Origin: Muricoccus roseus
GTDB taxonomy: Bacteria > Pseudomonadota > Alphaproteobacteria > Acetobacterales > Acetobacteraceae
NCBI RefSeq assembly: GCF_900141905.1
Contig: NZ_FQZF01000002.1
Span: 186,001-250,000 of the forward strand
Length of the DNA: 64,000 nt
Reading direction: 5' to 3'
The position numbers and the translations under genes are program-made. How positions within the stretch are numbered: position 1 is the first letter of the stretch; each line of letters opens with the position of its first letter. Positions 1 to 8,141 of the stretch are shown here, piece after piece. Under the pieces are notes generated by a model. The model was given only the letters and a program-made list of their open reading frames with translations, had not been told where the DNA came from and did not search any database.

Positions 1-540
1 GTTGTTCGTGCCGTAGGTGATGTCGCAGGCATAGGCGTCGCGGCGCTGCTGGTCCGTCTTGCCGTAGACGATCGTGTCCACCGTCAGGCCCAGCCAGTTG
101 TAGAGGCGGCCCATCTCCTCGGCGTCGCGGCTGGCGAGGTAGTCGTTCACCGTCACCAGGTGCACGCCCTTGCCCGTCAGGCCGTTGAGATAGGCGGGCA
201 GCGTCGCGACGAGGGTCTTGCCCTCGCCGGTCTTCATCTCCGCGATGCGGCCCTCATGCAGGACCATGCCGCCGATGAGCTGCACGTCGAAGTGCCGCAT
301 GCCCAGCACGCGCTTGGAGGCCTCCCGGCACACCGCGAAAGCTTCGGGCAATAGGTTGTCCAGCGCCTCACCATTGGCGAGGCGTTGCCGGAACTCAGGG
401 GTCTTGGCCTTCAGCGCCTCGTCGGAGAGGGCGGCCATCTGGGGTTCCAGCGCGTTGATGGCCGGCACCCGCGACCGGTAGGCCTTGAGGGCGCGGTCAT
501 TCGAGGTGCCGAGGATGGCGCGGGCGAGGCGGGCGAACAT
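1..540 (-). CDS. secA: Protein translocase subunit SecA, N-terminal part (cut by window edge)
   Basis: SecA is the cytosolic ATPase that drives unfolded preproteins through the SecYEG channel. Only the first 180 codons are here, read leftward from the ATG at 540 and running off the left edge. Visible are the start [11 protein letters not shown], the nucleotide-binding stretch [12 protein letters not shown] (about residues 80-91) and the Walker A motif MKTGEGKTL (102-110). VNDYLASRD (131-139) and ITYGTNN at the edge follow, in the order known for SecA. The gene is divergent from the PPIase gene at 794, with 253 bp between them that must hold both promoters. The rest of the gene lies outside the window, so completeness cannot be judged. 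Confidence 0.97.
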   Translation of the reverse strand, partial: MFARLARAILGTSNDRALKAYRSRVPAINALEPQMAALSDEALKAKTPEFRQRLANGEALDNLLPEAFAVCREASKRVLGMRHFDVQLIGGMVLHEGRIAEMKTGEGKTLVATLPAYLNGLTGKGVHLVTVNDYLASRDAEEMGRLYNWLGLTVDTIVYGKTDQQRRDAYACDITYGTNN

Positions 541-793
541 CGGGGCAGGCGGTCTCCGGGCAACGCCAGGGGGGCCGCCACCGAAGGACCGCGGCGCGGC
601 CGGCAGGAGGGGGGCGCACGAGCCCTGTGTGCGAGGGGGAGAGATAGGGAAGGGGGGCCGGTCGGTCAACGAAAGGGCACGCTCCGGCGGCCGGGACGCC
701 GGGTTGTGATGGGCGGCGCGCCCCAGGGGCGCCTTGTGACGGAACGACCCGTCCGCCATGTTGCGCCCCCTTCCGCCGAGGCTTTGACCCCAG

Positions 794-1837
794 ATGCGTC
801 GCCTTCTCCTCTCCACCGCCCTGATCCCGGCCGTCCTCTCCGGCGGGCTCGCCTTCGCCCAGGTCCCCGCCCCGAGCCCGGCCCAGCGGCCCGCCGCGCC
901 GCCAGCCAGCGCCCCGGCCGCCAACGCCCCGGCTGCCAGCCCCCCGGCTTCCAACACCCCGGCTGCCAACGCCCCAGCCGCCAACCCCCAGCCGGCGGAC
1001 CCTGTGGTGGCCCGGGTGGATGGCCAGGAGATCCGCCTCTCGGACGTGCGCGATGCCGCGAACGAGCTGCCGGACGAGCTGAAGAACGCCCCGCCCGCCA
1101 TGCTCTACCCCCTGATCGTGGACCAGCTGGTGGCCCAGAAGGCCCTGGTCGCCCGCGCGCGCGCCGAGGGGCTGCAGAACGATCCGGAGGTGCAGCGCCG
1201 CATCGCCCGCGCCACCGACCAGGAGCTGCAGCAGGCCATCCTCCGCCGCGAGGTGGGCCCGGCCCTGACCGAGCAGGCCCTGCGCCAGCGCTATGACCGC
1301 GATTCTGCGAACCGCCGGGGGGAAGAGGAGGTGCATGCCCGCCACATCCTCGTCCCCACCGAAGCCGCGGCGCGCGAGGCGCTCGAGGAGGTCCGCCGCC
1401 CCGGCACCGACTTCGCCGAGGTGGCCCGGCGCCGTTCCACCGGCCCCGGCGCGCAGCAGGGCGGCGATCTTGGCTTCTTCAAGAAGTCCGACATGATCCC
1501 CGAATTCGCCGAGGCCGCCTTCGCCCTCCAGCCCGGCCAGATCAGCGAGAACCCGATCCAGACCCCCTTCGGCTGGCATGTCATCAAGGTGGAGGGGCGC
1601 CGCACCGCCGCGGCCGCGAGCTTCGAGGACAGCCAGGAGGCTCTGCGCCAGGCCGCCTTCGAGGAGACGGTGAACGCCGCCGTGGAGCGCATCCGCAGCG
1701 CGGCGCGGGTGGAACGCTTCAACCTGGACGGCTCGCCCCAGCGCCCGCCCAGCCTGCTCGACGGCGCCTCCCCCCCGTCGCCCACCGCCCAGCCGCCGGC
1801 GGCCAGCCCCACCCCCACCCCGGCCCAGCGGCGCTAA
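794..1837 (+). CDS. Parvulin-type peptidyl-prolyl cis-trans isomerase, exported (SurA/PrsA-like)
   Basis: Predicted periplasmic foldase of 347 aa. A signal peptide (residues 1-22, ending GGLAFA) is followed by a low-complexity Ala/Pro/Asn linker (about 27-68) built of near-repeats such as PAANAPAA. An alpha-helical chaperone-like region (about 70-175) follows, then one rotamase domain (about 178-280) with [17 protein letters not shown] and [13 protein letters not shown], all typical of parvulins. The tail is Pro-rich. It ends 18 bp before argJ, so the two are probably co-transcribed, and it is divergent from secA, which fits an envelope role. A single rotamase domain makes it closer to PrsA/PpiC-type foldases than to classical two-domain SurA. 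Confidence 0.9.
   Translation: MRRLLLSTALIPAVLSGGLAFAQVPAPSPAQRPAAPPASAPAANAPAASPPASNTPAANAPAANPQPADPVVARVDGQEIRLSDVRDAANELPDELKNAPPAMLYPLIVDQLVAQKALVARARAEGLQNDPEVQRRIARATDQELQQAILRREVGPALTEQALRQRYDRDSANRRGEEEVHARHILVPTEAAAREALEEVRRPGTDFAEVARRRSTGPGAQQGGDLGFFKKSDMIPEFAEAAFALQPGQISENPIQTPFGWHVIKVEGRRTAAAASFEDSQEALRQAAFEETVNAAVERIRSAARVERFNLDGSPQRPPSLLDGASPPSPTAQPPAASPTPTPAQRR
890..997 (+). repeat. In-frame Ala/Pro/Asn-rich tandem repeat in the PPIase linker
   Basis: An imperfect, roughly 15-bp periodic stretch encodes variants of PAANA, PAAS and PASNT between the signal peptide and the folded part of the isomerase. It is probably a flexible linker, and the copy number may vary between strains. 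Confidence 0.6.
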
Positions 1838-1855
1838 GCGGAAAGGAGGCGCCAC

Positions 1856-3091
1856 ATGGCCAAGGACCTGCCCGTCTCCCCCCTGAAGGTGGAGCTGCCG
1901 CCCCTGCCGCCGGTGAAGGGCGTGCGCCTCGGCGTCGCCGCCGCCGGGCTGCGCTACCAGGGCCGCCCGGACGTGATGATGATGGAGTTCGCCCCCGGCA
2001 CCACGGTCGCGGGCGTCTTCACCAGCAACAAGTGCCCCGGTGCCCCGGTGGATTGGTGCCGCACCGCCTTGAAGGGCGAGGCGGCCCGCGCGCTGGTCGT
2101 GAATGCCGGCAACGCGAATGTGTTCACCGGCCGCGCCGGGGTGGAGACGGTGGAGGCGACCGCCGCTGCCGCCGCCGCGCTCGTCGGCTCCACGCCCACC
2201 GAGGTGTTCCTGGCCAGCACGGGCGTGATCGGCCAGGTGCTGCCGCATGAGAAGCTGACCGCGGCGCTGCCCGCCCTGCACGGCGCGCTGAAGGAGAATG
2301 GCTGGGCCGATGCCGCGCGCGGCATCATGACCACCGACACCTTTCCCAAGGCCGCGATGCGCAAGGCGGCCATCCACGGCACGGAGGTGACGATCCTCGG
2401 CATCGCCAAGGGTAGCGGCATGGTCGCGCCTGATATGGCGACCATGCTGTGCTTCGTGGCGACGGACGCCGCCATCCCGGCTGCCGCGCTGCAGTCCTGC
2501 CTGCGCCAGGGCGTGGAGGCGAGCTTCAATCGCACCACGGTGGACAGCGACACCTCCACCTCGGACACGGTGCTGCTCTTCGCGACCGGACAGGCCGGGC
2601 ATGACAAGGTCTCCGCCCTGTCTGGATCCGCGCTGGCGGATTTCCAGGCCCAGCTGGATGCCCTGCTGCTGGACCTCGCGCTCCAGGTGGTGCGGGATGG
2701 CGAGGGCGCCCAGAAGCTGGTGAAGGTGGCGGTGAAGGGTGCCGTCTCTGACAGTTCCGCCAAGCGCATCGGCATGGCCATCGCGAATTCGCCGCTGGTG
2801 AAGACCGCGATCGCCGGCGAGGACGCCAATTGGGGCCGCATCGTCATGGCCGTCGGCAAGGCCGGGGAGCCCGCCGACCGGGACCGCCTCTCCGTCGCCA
2901 TCGGCGGCACCTGGATGGCCAGGGAAGGCGGAGTCGTCGAGGGCTATGACGAAACGCCCGTGGTCGAGCACATGAAGGGGCGCGAGATCGACATCGAGGT
3001 CGATATCGGGCTCGGAAAGGGCGAGGCCACGGTTTGGACCTGCGACCTGACCCACGGCTACATCGATATCAACGGCTCCTATCGGTCATAG
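1856..3091 (+). CDS. argJ: Bifunctional glutamate N-acetyltransferase / ornithine acetyltransferase ArgJ
   Basis: ArgJ moves the acetyl group from N-acetylornithine to glutamate in the recycling arginine pathway, and some forms also use acetyl-CoA. The 411-aa product has family length. The self-cleavage site is visible in KGSGMVAPDMATML, where the precursor would be cut between Ala195 and Thr196, making Thr196 the N-terminal nucleophile of the beta chain. Other family blocks include VVNAGNANVFTG, TTDTFPK and NRTTVDSDTSTSD. A near-ideal ribosome binding site (AAAGGAGG) lies 7-8 nt before the ATG. The gene follows the PPIase by 18 bp and ends in a strong hairpin (3099-3124). Whether it is mono- or bifunctional cannot be told from sequence. 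Confidence 0.97.
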   Translation: MAKDLPVSPLKVELPPLPPVKGVRLGVAAAGLRYQGRPDVMMMEFAPGTTVAGVFTSNKCPGAPVDWCRTALKGEAARALVVNAGNANVFTGRAGVETVEATAAAAAALVGSTPTEVFLASTGVIGQVLPHEKLTAALPALHGALKENGWADAARGIMTTDTFPKAAMRKAAIHGTEVTILGIAKGSGMVAPDMATMLCFVATDAAIPAAALQSCLRQGVEASFNRTTVDSDTSTSDTVLLFATGQAGHDKVSALSGSALADFQAQLDALLLDLALQVVRDGEGAQKLVKVAVKGAVSDSSAKRIGMAIANSPLVKTAIAGEDANWGRIVMAVGKAGEPADRDRLSVAIGGTWMAREGGVVEGYDETPVVEHMKGREIDIEVDIGLGKGEATVWTCDLTHGYIDINGSYRS

Positions 3092-3098
3092 GAGAGGC

Positions 3099-3124
3099 GG
3101 GCCTGGTCATACGTGACCGGGCCC
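3099..3124. terminator. Hairpin terminator between argJ and the excalibur gene
   Basis: An 11-bp stem (3099-3109 with 3114-3124, one G-U pair in RNA) closes on a TACG tetraloop and is followed by TT on the + strand. It lies between two convergent stop codons, so it can serve both genes. The core GTCATACGTG recurs in the hairpin at the end of the FkbM gene (3721-3730). Confidence 0.6.
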
Positions 3125-3143
3125 TTCCGCCGCCCCGTGCCGC

Positions 3144-3530
3144 CTAGTAGCGGCGGTTACGTCCCCAGGGCTCGCATGAAATCCCGTCCTCATCGGCATC
3201 CAGGTGTTCCCAATAGCCAGGGGCGCCCCTCCGGGCGGGAGCCAGGCCGACCGCGCGGGCCGCATCGCAGTTTCTCCGGGCGCGGTAGTGCTTGATGGTA
3301 ACCGCCAGCGGCCAGGGGCTCAGGACAAGATCGGCCACTGAGGATACGGTCCCTAAGGCGATCACGGCCAGCACAAGCACGAACTTTCCGCGGGCGAGGA
3401 TGCGGCGGAGGCTCAGGGACCCGAGGAAATTTCCCAGGGCGGCCGTCCGGCGGCGCCGCTTCCGGCCGTACATGCGCTTCTCGACCTCGGCGCGGTCAGA
3501 AGCTCGCAGCCATGCCGGAAGATCGCTCAT
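3144..3530 (-). CDS. Membrane-anchored excalibur-domain protein
   Basis: A 128-aa protein of unknown role. A basic N-terminal region (MYGRKRRRRTA, about 20-30) precedes one hydrophobic segment (about 48-72) that should anchor it in the inner membrane. The C-terminal part (88-121) is an excalibur domain: Cys88, then DADEDGISCEPW, which carries the Asp-x-Asp-x-Asp-Gly calcium-binding loop and the second conserved Cys119. Excalibur domains are extracytoplasmic calcium-binding modules often found in nuclease-like or surface proteins, so the C-terminus is probably periplasmic. It converges on argJ across a shared hairpin. Confidence 0.75.
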   Translation of the reverse strand: MSDLPAWLRASDRAEVEKRMYGRKRRRRTAALGNFLGSLSLRRILARGKFVLVLAVIALGTVSSVADLVLSPWPLAVTIKHYRARRNCDAARAVGLAPARRGAPGYWEHLDADEDGISCEPWGRNRRY

Positions 3531-3709
3531 CGCCCCGCCCCGTCACCCCTGCACGCGACGGCTGCTGAAGTGCCCCGCGATGCCTGTTTCTCTGAAGCAT
3601 GGCGTTCTGTGAACGGAAGAATCAACCGGCGGTTGTGCGTTCGACATCTCTGATTGGCTCATCCAGCACTGGCAGGAAGGCATGTGGAGCCTCGTCCGGT
3701 CGGAGAAGC

Positions 3710-3741
3710 GGGCCCTGGACGTCATACGTGGGTTCAGGCCC
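3710..3741 (-). terminator. Candidate hairpin at the end of the FkbM gene
   Basis: An imperfect inverted repeat (GGGCCCTGGAC at 3710-3720, CAGGCCC at 3735-3741, one bulge) overlaps the FkbM stop codon. Its loop contains GTCATACGTG, the same core as the argJ terminator loop and stem. No clear U tract follows, so this is a weak call. Confidence 0.3.
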
Positions 3742-4480
3742 TGCGCGCCCAGATCATCCCATTGTCCGGCCCGGTCGCATAAGGCTCCGCGACATACCCG
3801 AGCGCATTCAGGCGCTGCAGGCACCAAGCGAGGCCCTGTTCACCCCGCGCATGCCACTCCATGACGATTGCCCGGACATCGAGCCCGGCGAAGCGCGGAT
3901 CGGCCAGCAATTCGTACTCCCCGCCTTCCATGTCGATCTTCATCAGGTCGATGGGCCGGCCGGTGAGATGGGGAAAGGCATCCCGGATCTCGATGCTGAG
4001 CCCATCCCCTTCCGCCGCGACGGTGGACCCCGAGCCGCGATCGCTCAGCACGGCCATGCGCGTCCGCGTTCCCGCTCCCGCCTCGACCAGCTCGACCCGC
4101 TCCGCCACCCCGCCCAGCGCCCAGTTCCGCCGGGCCTGGGCGGCATGGCTCGGATGCGGCTCGAAGGCCAGCACGCGGCAGGCTGGGAACTGGTTCAGGA
4201 ACCAGAGGGCGGACAGGCCGACATTGGCGCCGAGATCCACGACAAGGCGAACCTCGTCCCGCTTCACCCCCTCCAGCGCAACCCGGTAGAGGTCGAGCGA
4301 GAAGATCTCATAGGCAACGCCGTAATCGTTGTTGCCGAGGCGCCCAAGTCCGTTGGGGCGGATTTCGAAGCGCGCGCCGCAGCGCGCCCGAAGTGGAACG
4401 GCGGCCCGGCCCCCACCCGCCCGCCAGGCGAGATAGCGGAGGGCGCTTGGAACTGTCAGCGCGCGGGTGAAATCGAGCAT
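3734..4480 (-). CDS. FkbM-family SAM-dependent methyltransferase
   Basis: A 248-aa protein with the FkbM methyltransferase pattern. The SAM-binding motif I is LVVDLGANVGLSALWF (about 79-94) and the acidic residue after strand 2 lies in LAFEPHPSH. A late IDLMKIDMEGGEYELL block is diagnostic for this family, which O-methylates sugars or polyketide-type hydroxyls. Start ATG at 4480 is preceded by GGGAG at a suitable distance. No glycosyltransferase or polysaccharide gene adjoins it, so its substrate is unknown. A separate pair of methyltransferase genes with a tailoring look lies at 57.9-60.5 kb. Confidence 0.85.
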   Translation of the reverse strand: MLDFTRALTVPSALRYLAWRAGGGRAAVPLRARCGARFEIRPNGLGRLGNNDYGVAYEIFSLDLYRVALEGVKRDEVRLVVDLGANVGLSALWFLNQFPACRVLAFEPHPSHAAQARRNWALGGVAERVELVEAGAGTRTRMAVLSDRGSGSTVAAEGDGLSIEIRDAFPHLTGRPIDLMKIDMEGGEYELLADPRFAGLDVRAIVMEWHARGEQGLAWCLQRLNALGYVAEPYATGPDNGMIWARRA

Positions 4481-4609
4481 CCGGCCGCTCCCTAGGGGGG
4501 CTTCAGGCCGGCTGGACAGGAGGCCGGGAGCACCGCCCGAGATTAGCGATACGCGGCCCCAGCGCCCTTTCCAATGCGAAATATTCCGACATTCTATCCT
4601 GCGGGGCGC

Positions 4610-5569
4610 CTATTCCGCGGTGCGGATGTTCAACCGACGCACCAGCTCGGTCCAGCGCTCCCGCTCCGAGCGCGCCGCCTCCGCCAGGGCCTGCCCATCC
4701 CCCGTGCGGGGATCGACCCCCAGGCCCAGCAGGCGGGCCCGCAGCTCGGGGTCCGCCATTACGGCCTGCGAAGCCTCGGTGATCCGCTGCACCACGGGCG
4801 CCGGCATCTGGGCCGGGCCGAAGATGCCGAACCAGGTCTCGGAGACCAAGCCGGGAAGGCCCGCCGCCTCGGCGGTCGGCACGCCCGGGGCCAGCGGCGT
4901 TTCCTGCGCGGAGGTCACCGCCAGGGCTTTGACCGTGCCAGCCTGGATATGGGTTGTGGCCGTCGCCGGCACGTCGAGCAGCACGTGCACGTCGCCCCGC
5001 CGCAACTCGGCATAAACAGCACCGGTGCCGCGATAGGGCACATGCACCATGCCCAGCTCGGCCAGGCTATCCAGCAACGCACCGTTCAGATGCGGCGTGG
5101 TGGCAACGCCGGAGGAGCCGTAATTCACCTGCCCCCGCCGCGCCCTGGCCCAGGCGATGAGGCCGCGCAGGTCGTTTACCGGCACGGTGGTGGAAACGAG
5201 CACGAGCGAGGGTGAGGCGCCGATCAGCGCGAGCGGCGTAAAGTCCTTCTCCACGTCATACGGCAGGCTCGCCCCGGTCGCGGGAGCGGTGGAGTGGATG
5301 GAGGAGGTGGCGAGAAGCAGCACCAGCCCATCCGCCGGCGCGCGCACCACCACCTCGGCCGCCGGCACGCCGCCGGCCCCGGGGCGGTTCTCCACCACCA
5401 CGGTGGTGCCGAGCCGCTGGGCCAGCAGGGGCGCGAAGAGGCGCGAGACCGCATCGGTGGCGCCGCCGGCCGGGAAGGGGACGATCAGTCGGGTGGGGCG
5501 CTGCTGGGCCAGGGCGGGGCGGCCCAGCGCGGCCAGGGCCGGCAGGGCGAGAAGCGAACGGCGATCCAT
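4610..5569 (-). CDS. Bug/TctC-type periplasmic solute-binding protein
   Basis: A 319-aa receptor of the tripartite tricarboxylate transporter family. The signal peptide ends near LGRPALAQ, followed by the family opening RLIVPFPAGGATDAVSRL. VVVENRPGAGG, YDVEKDFTPLALIG and VNYGSSGVATTPH are all Bug-family blocks that line the carboxylate ligand pocket. No TctA or TctB permease gene adjoins it, so it is an orphan receptor as is common for this family in Beta- and Alphaproteobacteria. It is followed on the same strand by nothing close, and lies 21 bp after the aminotransferase gene, with which it may be co-transcribed. The ligand is unknown. Confidence 0.92.
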   Translation of the reverse strand: MDRRSLLALPALAALGRPALAQQRPTRLIVPFPAGGATDAVSRLFAPLLAQRLGTTVVVENRPGAGGVPAAEVVVRAPADGLVLLLATSSIHSTAPATGASLPYDVEKDFTPLALIGASPSLVLVSTTVPVNDLRGLIAWARARRGQVNYGSSGVATTPHLNGALLDSLAELGMVHVPYRGTGAVYAELRRGDVHVLLDVPATATTHIQAGTVKALAVTSAQETPLAPGVPTAEAAGLPGLVSETWFGIFGPAQMPAPVVQRITEASQAVMADPELRARLLGLGVDPRTGDGQALAEAARSERERWTELVRRLNIRTAE

Positions 5570-5590
5570 GGAAGTTCTCTGTGAGAGGGG

Positions 5591-6784
5591 TCAGCCCTGA
5601 AGCCAGCGGCGCAGCCGGCCCGGAGCCTCGGCCATGTCGGCCTCGGGCCCGCAATAGCTGAAACGCAGGAAGCGGGCGCCCCGTTCGGGGTCGAAATCGA
5701 CGCCGGGCGTGGCCGCGATCCCGGCCTCCGCCAGCATGCGGGAGCAGAAGCCCGGGCTGTCATTGGTCAGGTGCCCGACATCGGCCCAGATGTAGAAGGC
5801 GCCATCCGCCGCCGCGATCTGGTCGAACCCGGCCTCCGGGAGGCCCCGCAGCAGGAGGTCGCGGGAGCGGCGGTAGGCGGCGCGGTTCGCCTCCAGCTCC
5901 TCGGTGCAGTCCATCGCCGCCTCGGCCGCGATCTGGGCGACATGCGGGGCGGAGATGAACATGTTCTGGGCCAGCCGCTCGACGGGGCGGACCAGATCCT
6001 CCGGCAGCACCAGCCAGCCGATCCGCCAGCCGGTCATCGAGAAATACTTGCTGAAGCTGTTCACCACGATGGCGCTGGGGGAATGCGCCGCGGCGGTCGC
6101 CTCCGGCATGTCGTAGGACAGGCCGTGATAGATCTCGTCTGAGATCAGCCGCACGCCATGGTCATGGCACCAGCGGGCGATGGCGCCCAGCTCCTCCGGC
6201 GTCAGCATGGTGCCCGCCGGGTTGCAGGGGCTCGCCACGATCACCCCGGCGGGGCGCGGGTCCAGCGCCTCGAGCATCGCGACCGTCGGCTGGAAGCGGG
6301 TGGAGGCGTCGCAGGGCAGGAGCTGCGGCACCATGCCCAGCGCCGTCAGAATATTGGCATAGGGCGGGTAGTAGGGGGCGGCCATGGCCACCCGGTCCCC
6401 CGTGTCGAAGGCGGCGAGGAAGGCGAGGGGAAAGGCGCCCGACGCCCCGACCGTGACCGCGATGCGCTCGGCCGGAACCGCCGTGTCGTAATGCTCGGCG
6501 TAGCGGCGCGAGATCCGCTCCCGCAGGCTGCGCAGTCCGAAGGCCTCGGTATAGCCCATCGGGTGCCCGTCCCGAAGGGCGCGGGCCGCGGCCTCGGCGG
6601 CGCCGCGCGGGGCGCCCGTGCCGGGCTGGCCCACCTCCATCCGCAGGATACCGGGCTCCCCCGGGGCAATGCCGGCCGCGCGCGCATTGGCGGCCGCGAT
6701 CACATCCATCACCAGGAAGGCGGGGGCATGGGCACCCCGCCCCACCTTCAGCCCCAGCTGAAGCCCAGGCTTCGGACCGGACAA
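5591..6784 (-). CDS. PLP-dependent class I/II aminotransferase
   Basis: An aspartate-aminotransferase-fold enzyme of about 397 aa. The PLP lysine sits in NSFSKYFSMTGWRIGW, with upstream SPCNPAGTML and the DEIYHGLSY block carrying the PLP-contacting Asp and Tyr. The C-terminal arginine that binds substrate carboxylate is in FLRFSYCG. The frame stays open upstream through the neighbouring gene, so the start is uncertain. A TTG at 6784 lies one base after the upstream stop codon and a GTG at 6745 is an alternative. Both leave the conserved AFLVMDVIAAAN start region intact. Substrate cannot be named. Confidence 0.88.
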   Translation of the reverse strand: MSGPKPGLQLGLKVGRGAHAPAFLVMDVIAAANARAAGIAPGEPGILRMEVGQPGTGAPRGAAEAAARALRDGHPMGYTEAFGLRSLRERISRRYAEHYDTAVPAERIAVTVGASGAFPLAFLAAFDTGDRVAMAAPYYPPYANILTALGMVPQLLPCDASTRFQPTVAMLEALDPRPAGVIVASPCNPAGTMLTPEELGAIARWCHDHGVRLISDEIYHGLSYDMPEATAAAHSPSAIVVNSFSKYFSMTGWRIGWLVLPEDLVRPVERLAQNMFISAPHVAQIAAEAAMDCTEELEANRAAYRRSRDLLLRGLPEAGFDQIAAADGAFYIWADVGHLTNDSPGFCSRMLAEAGIAATPGVDFDPERGARFLRFSYCGPEADMAEAPGRLRRWLQG

Positions 6785-6785
6785 G

Positions 6786-8141
6786 TCAGTTGTTCCCGGT
6801 CGCCAGCCCGAAGCCGCGCGGATCGGCCGCGGCGGTGCAGGAGGAGGCGCTGATGCCGCCCTGGCAGGAGATCGCGACCCCGCGTCCGGGCTCCGGCGCG
6901 CCGGTCGCCACGGCCTGGGCAAGGGGCACCCGCCGGCCGAAATGCAACCCGGCCGGCCCGCCGGCCGCCGCCGGCGCCGCGCCCTGGCCCGAACCGGCCC
7001 CGGCATAGCGCATGGCCTTCGCCCCGGGGCTGGTGACGAGGATCGCCCCGAGCGGCGGCGCCTGCACGCTGCCCAGCCCGGGGGCGGGCGCCAGCAGGAA
7101 GCCCATGCCCGACACCATGCGGCCGGTGCCGAACAGGTTGTTCATGGTGAAGGCGCAGGCGACCGCCCCGCCATCGCGGTCCTGCACCACCAGGGCGGTG
7201 CTGGCGCCGAAGCTGCCGCCCACGACCGGGGCGGGCTGGCCGGAGGCCGCGGCGCGGAAGGCGGCCAGCGTCGCGCCGCCATCGGCCGAGGCCGGCAGCA
7301 CGGAGATGAGATCGGAGCCCAGCCGCTCCTGGACGGGCGGGGCCGCCTGCGGCACGGCCGCGCGCATCTCGGCGACGGTGAGGAAGCCGCCAGCGGCCGC
7401 GCTGGCCTCCTCCACCCGCCGGGCCAGCCCGCCCTGGTGGAAATCGCCCACCCCCGTGCTGCGGAGCGCGGCCAGGGTGCTGGCCAGTTCGAGCTGGGTA
7501 AGGGAGGTCCCTTCGCCGATGGGCGCCCCGCCGGGCGCGAAAACGGCCCGGCTGACCGGGTCGGCCAGAAGCGGGCCGGAGACGGCCGCGAAATCCGCCG
7601 CCAGGGCGCGGGAGACCGGGGTGCCGACGCGCGCCAGCTGCTCGGCCGGGGCGAGGATCTGCTCGAAGGGCAGGCGCCCCTGGCGGGCATGCAGGGTGAA
7701 GAGGCCGCGCGCCATCATGGGCACCGCCGCCGGCCGGTCCGCCCCGGCCGGGATGCCGGTGCGGGCCCCGGGCTGGAACAGGAAGGATTCGAGCTCGTTC
7801 CGGCGCGGGTCATAGGCGAGGCAGGCCCCGCCGCCGCCCAGCCCGGCACGGGAGGGAAGCGTGACGGCCAGGGTGAAGCCCGCCGCCGCCGCCGCATCCG
7901 CCGCCGAGCCGCCGGCCGAGAGGATGTCCCGGGCGATCTGCGCCGCGCGGGGGTCCTCGGCCACCACATTGCCGAGGAAGCCCCTCACATGGCCCGGCTG
8001 GCCCGCCGGGGCGGAGGAGCCGCCGCCGAGCACATTGCCCACCCGCTCCACAGTGGAGCAGCCGGCCAGCGCCGCGAGGGACAGGGCCATCGCCGCCATG
8101 GCTGGCCCGCGGGGCGCCGTCCGGAATAGGGTGCCGCCCAT
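6786..8141 (-). CDS. Gamma-glutamyltransferase-like lipoprotein
   Basis: A 451-aa protein of the gamma-glutamyltranspeptidase family (Ntn hydrolases that cleave and transfer gamma-glutamyl groups). The N-terminus is a lipoprotein signal with lipobox LAGC. Family features include AEDPRAAQIARDILSAGGSA, GLGGGGACLAYD and a later FGASTALVVQDRDGGAVACA. In classical GGT the nucleophile threonine follows a T-T-H block. Here the matching region reads GGSFGASTALVV, so the usual Thr-Thr-His is not seen and activity is doubtful. The ATG at 8141 overlaps the start of the divergent M48 gene; ATG at 8099 is possible but leaves an uncharged signal peptide. The last codons abut the aminotransferase gene. Confidence 0.75.
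   Translation of the reverse strand: MGGTLFRTAPRGPAMAAMALSLAALAGCSTVERVGNVLGGGSSAPAGQPGHVRGFLGNVVAEDPRAAQIARDILSAGGSAADAAAAAGFTLAVTLPSRAGLGGGGACLAYDPRRNELESFLFQPGARTGIPAGADRPAAVPMMARGLFTLHARQGRLPFEQILAPAEQLARVGTPVSRALAADFAAVSGPLLADPVSRAVFAPGGAPIGEGTSLTQLELASTLAALRSTGVGDFHQGGLARRVEEASAAAGGFLTVAEMRAAVPQAAPPVQERLGSDLISVLPASADGGATLAAFRAAASGQPAPVVGGSFGASTALVVQDRDGGAVACAFTMNNLFGTGRMVSGMGFLLAPAPGLGSVQAPPLGAILVTSPGAKAMRYAGAGSGQGAAPAAAGGPAGLHFGRRVPLAQAVATGAPEPGRGVAISCQGGISASSCTAAADPRGFGLATGNN

Noticed and set aside
497-3055. An 852-codon open frame on the minus strand opposite the PPIase and argJ genes
   Set aside because: It opposes two well-supported genes and lacks recognisable domains. It is a typical high-GC shadow frame.
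3543-3827. A 94-codon minus-strand open frame between the excalibur and FkbM genes
   Set aside because: It overlaps the end of the FkbM gene, shows no motif and has no ribosome binding site.
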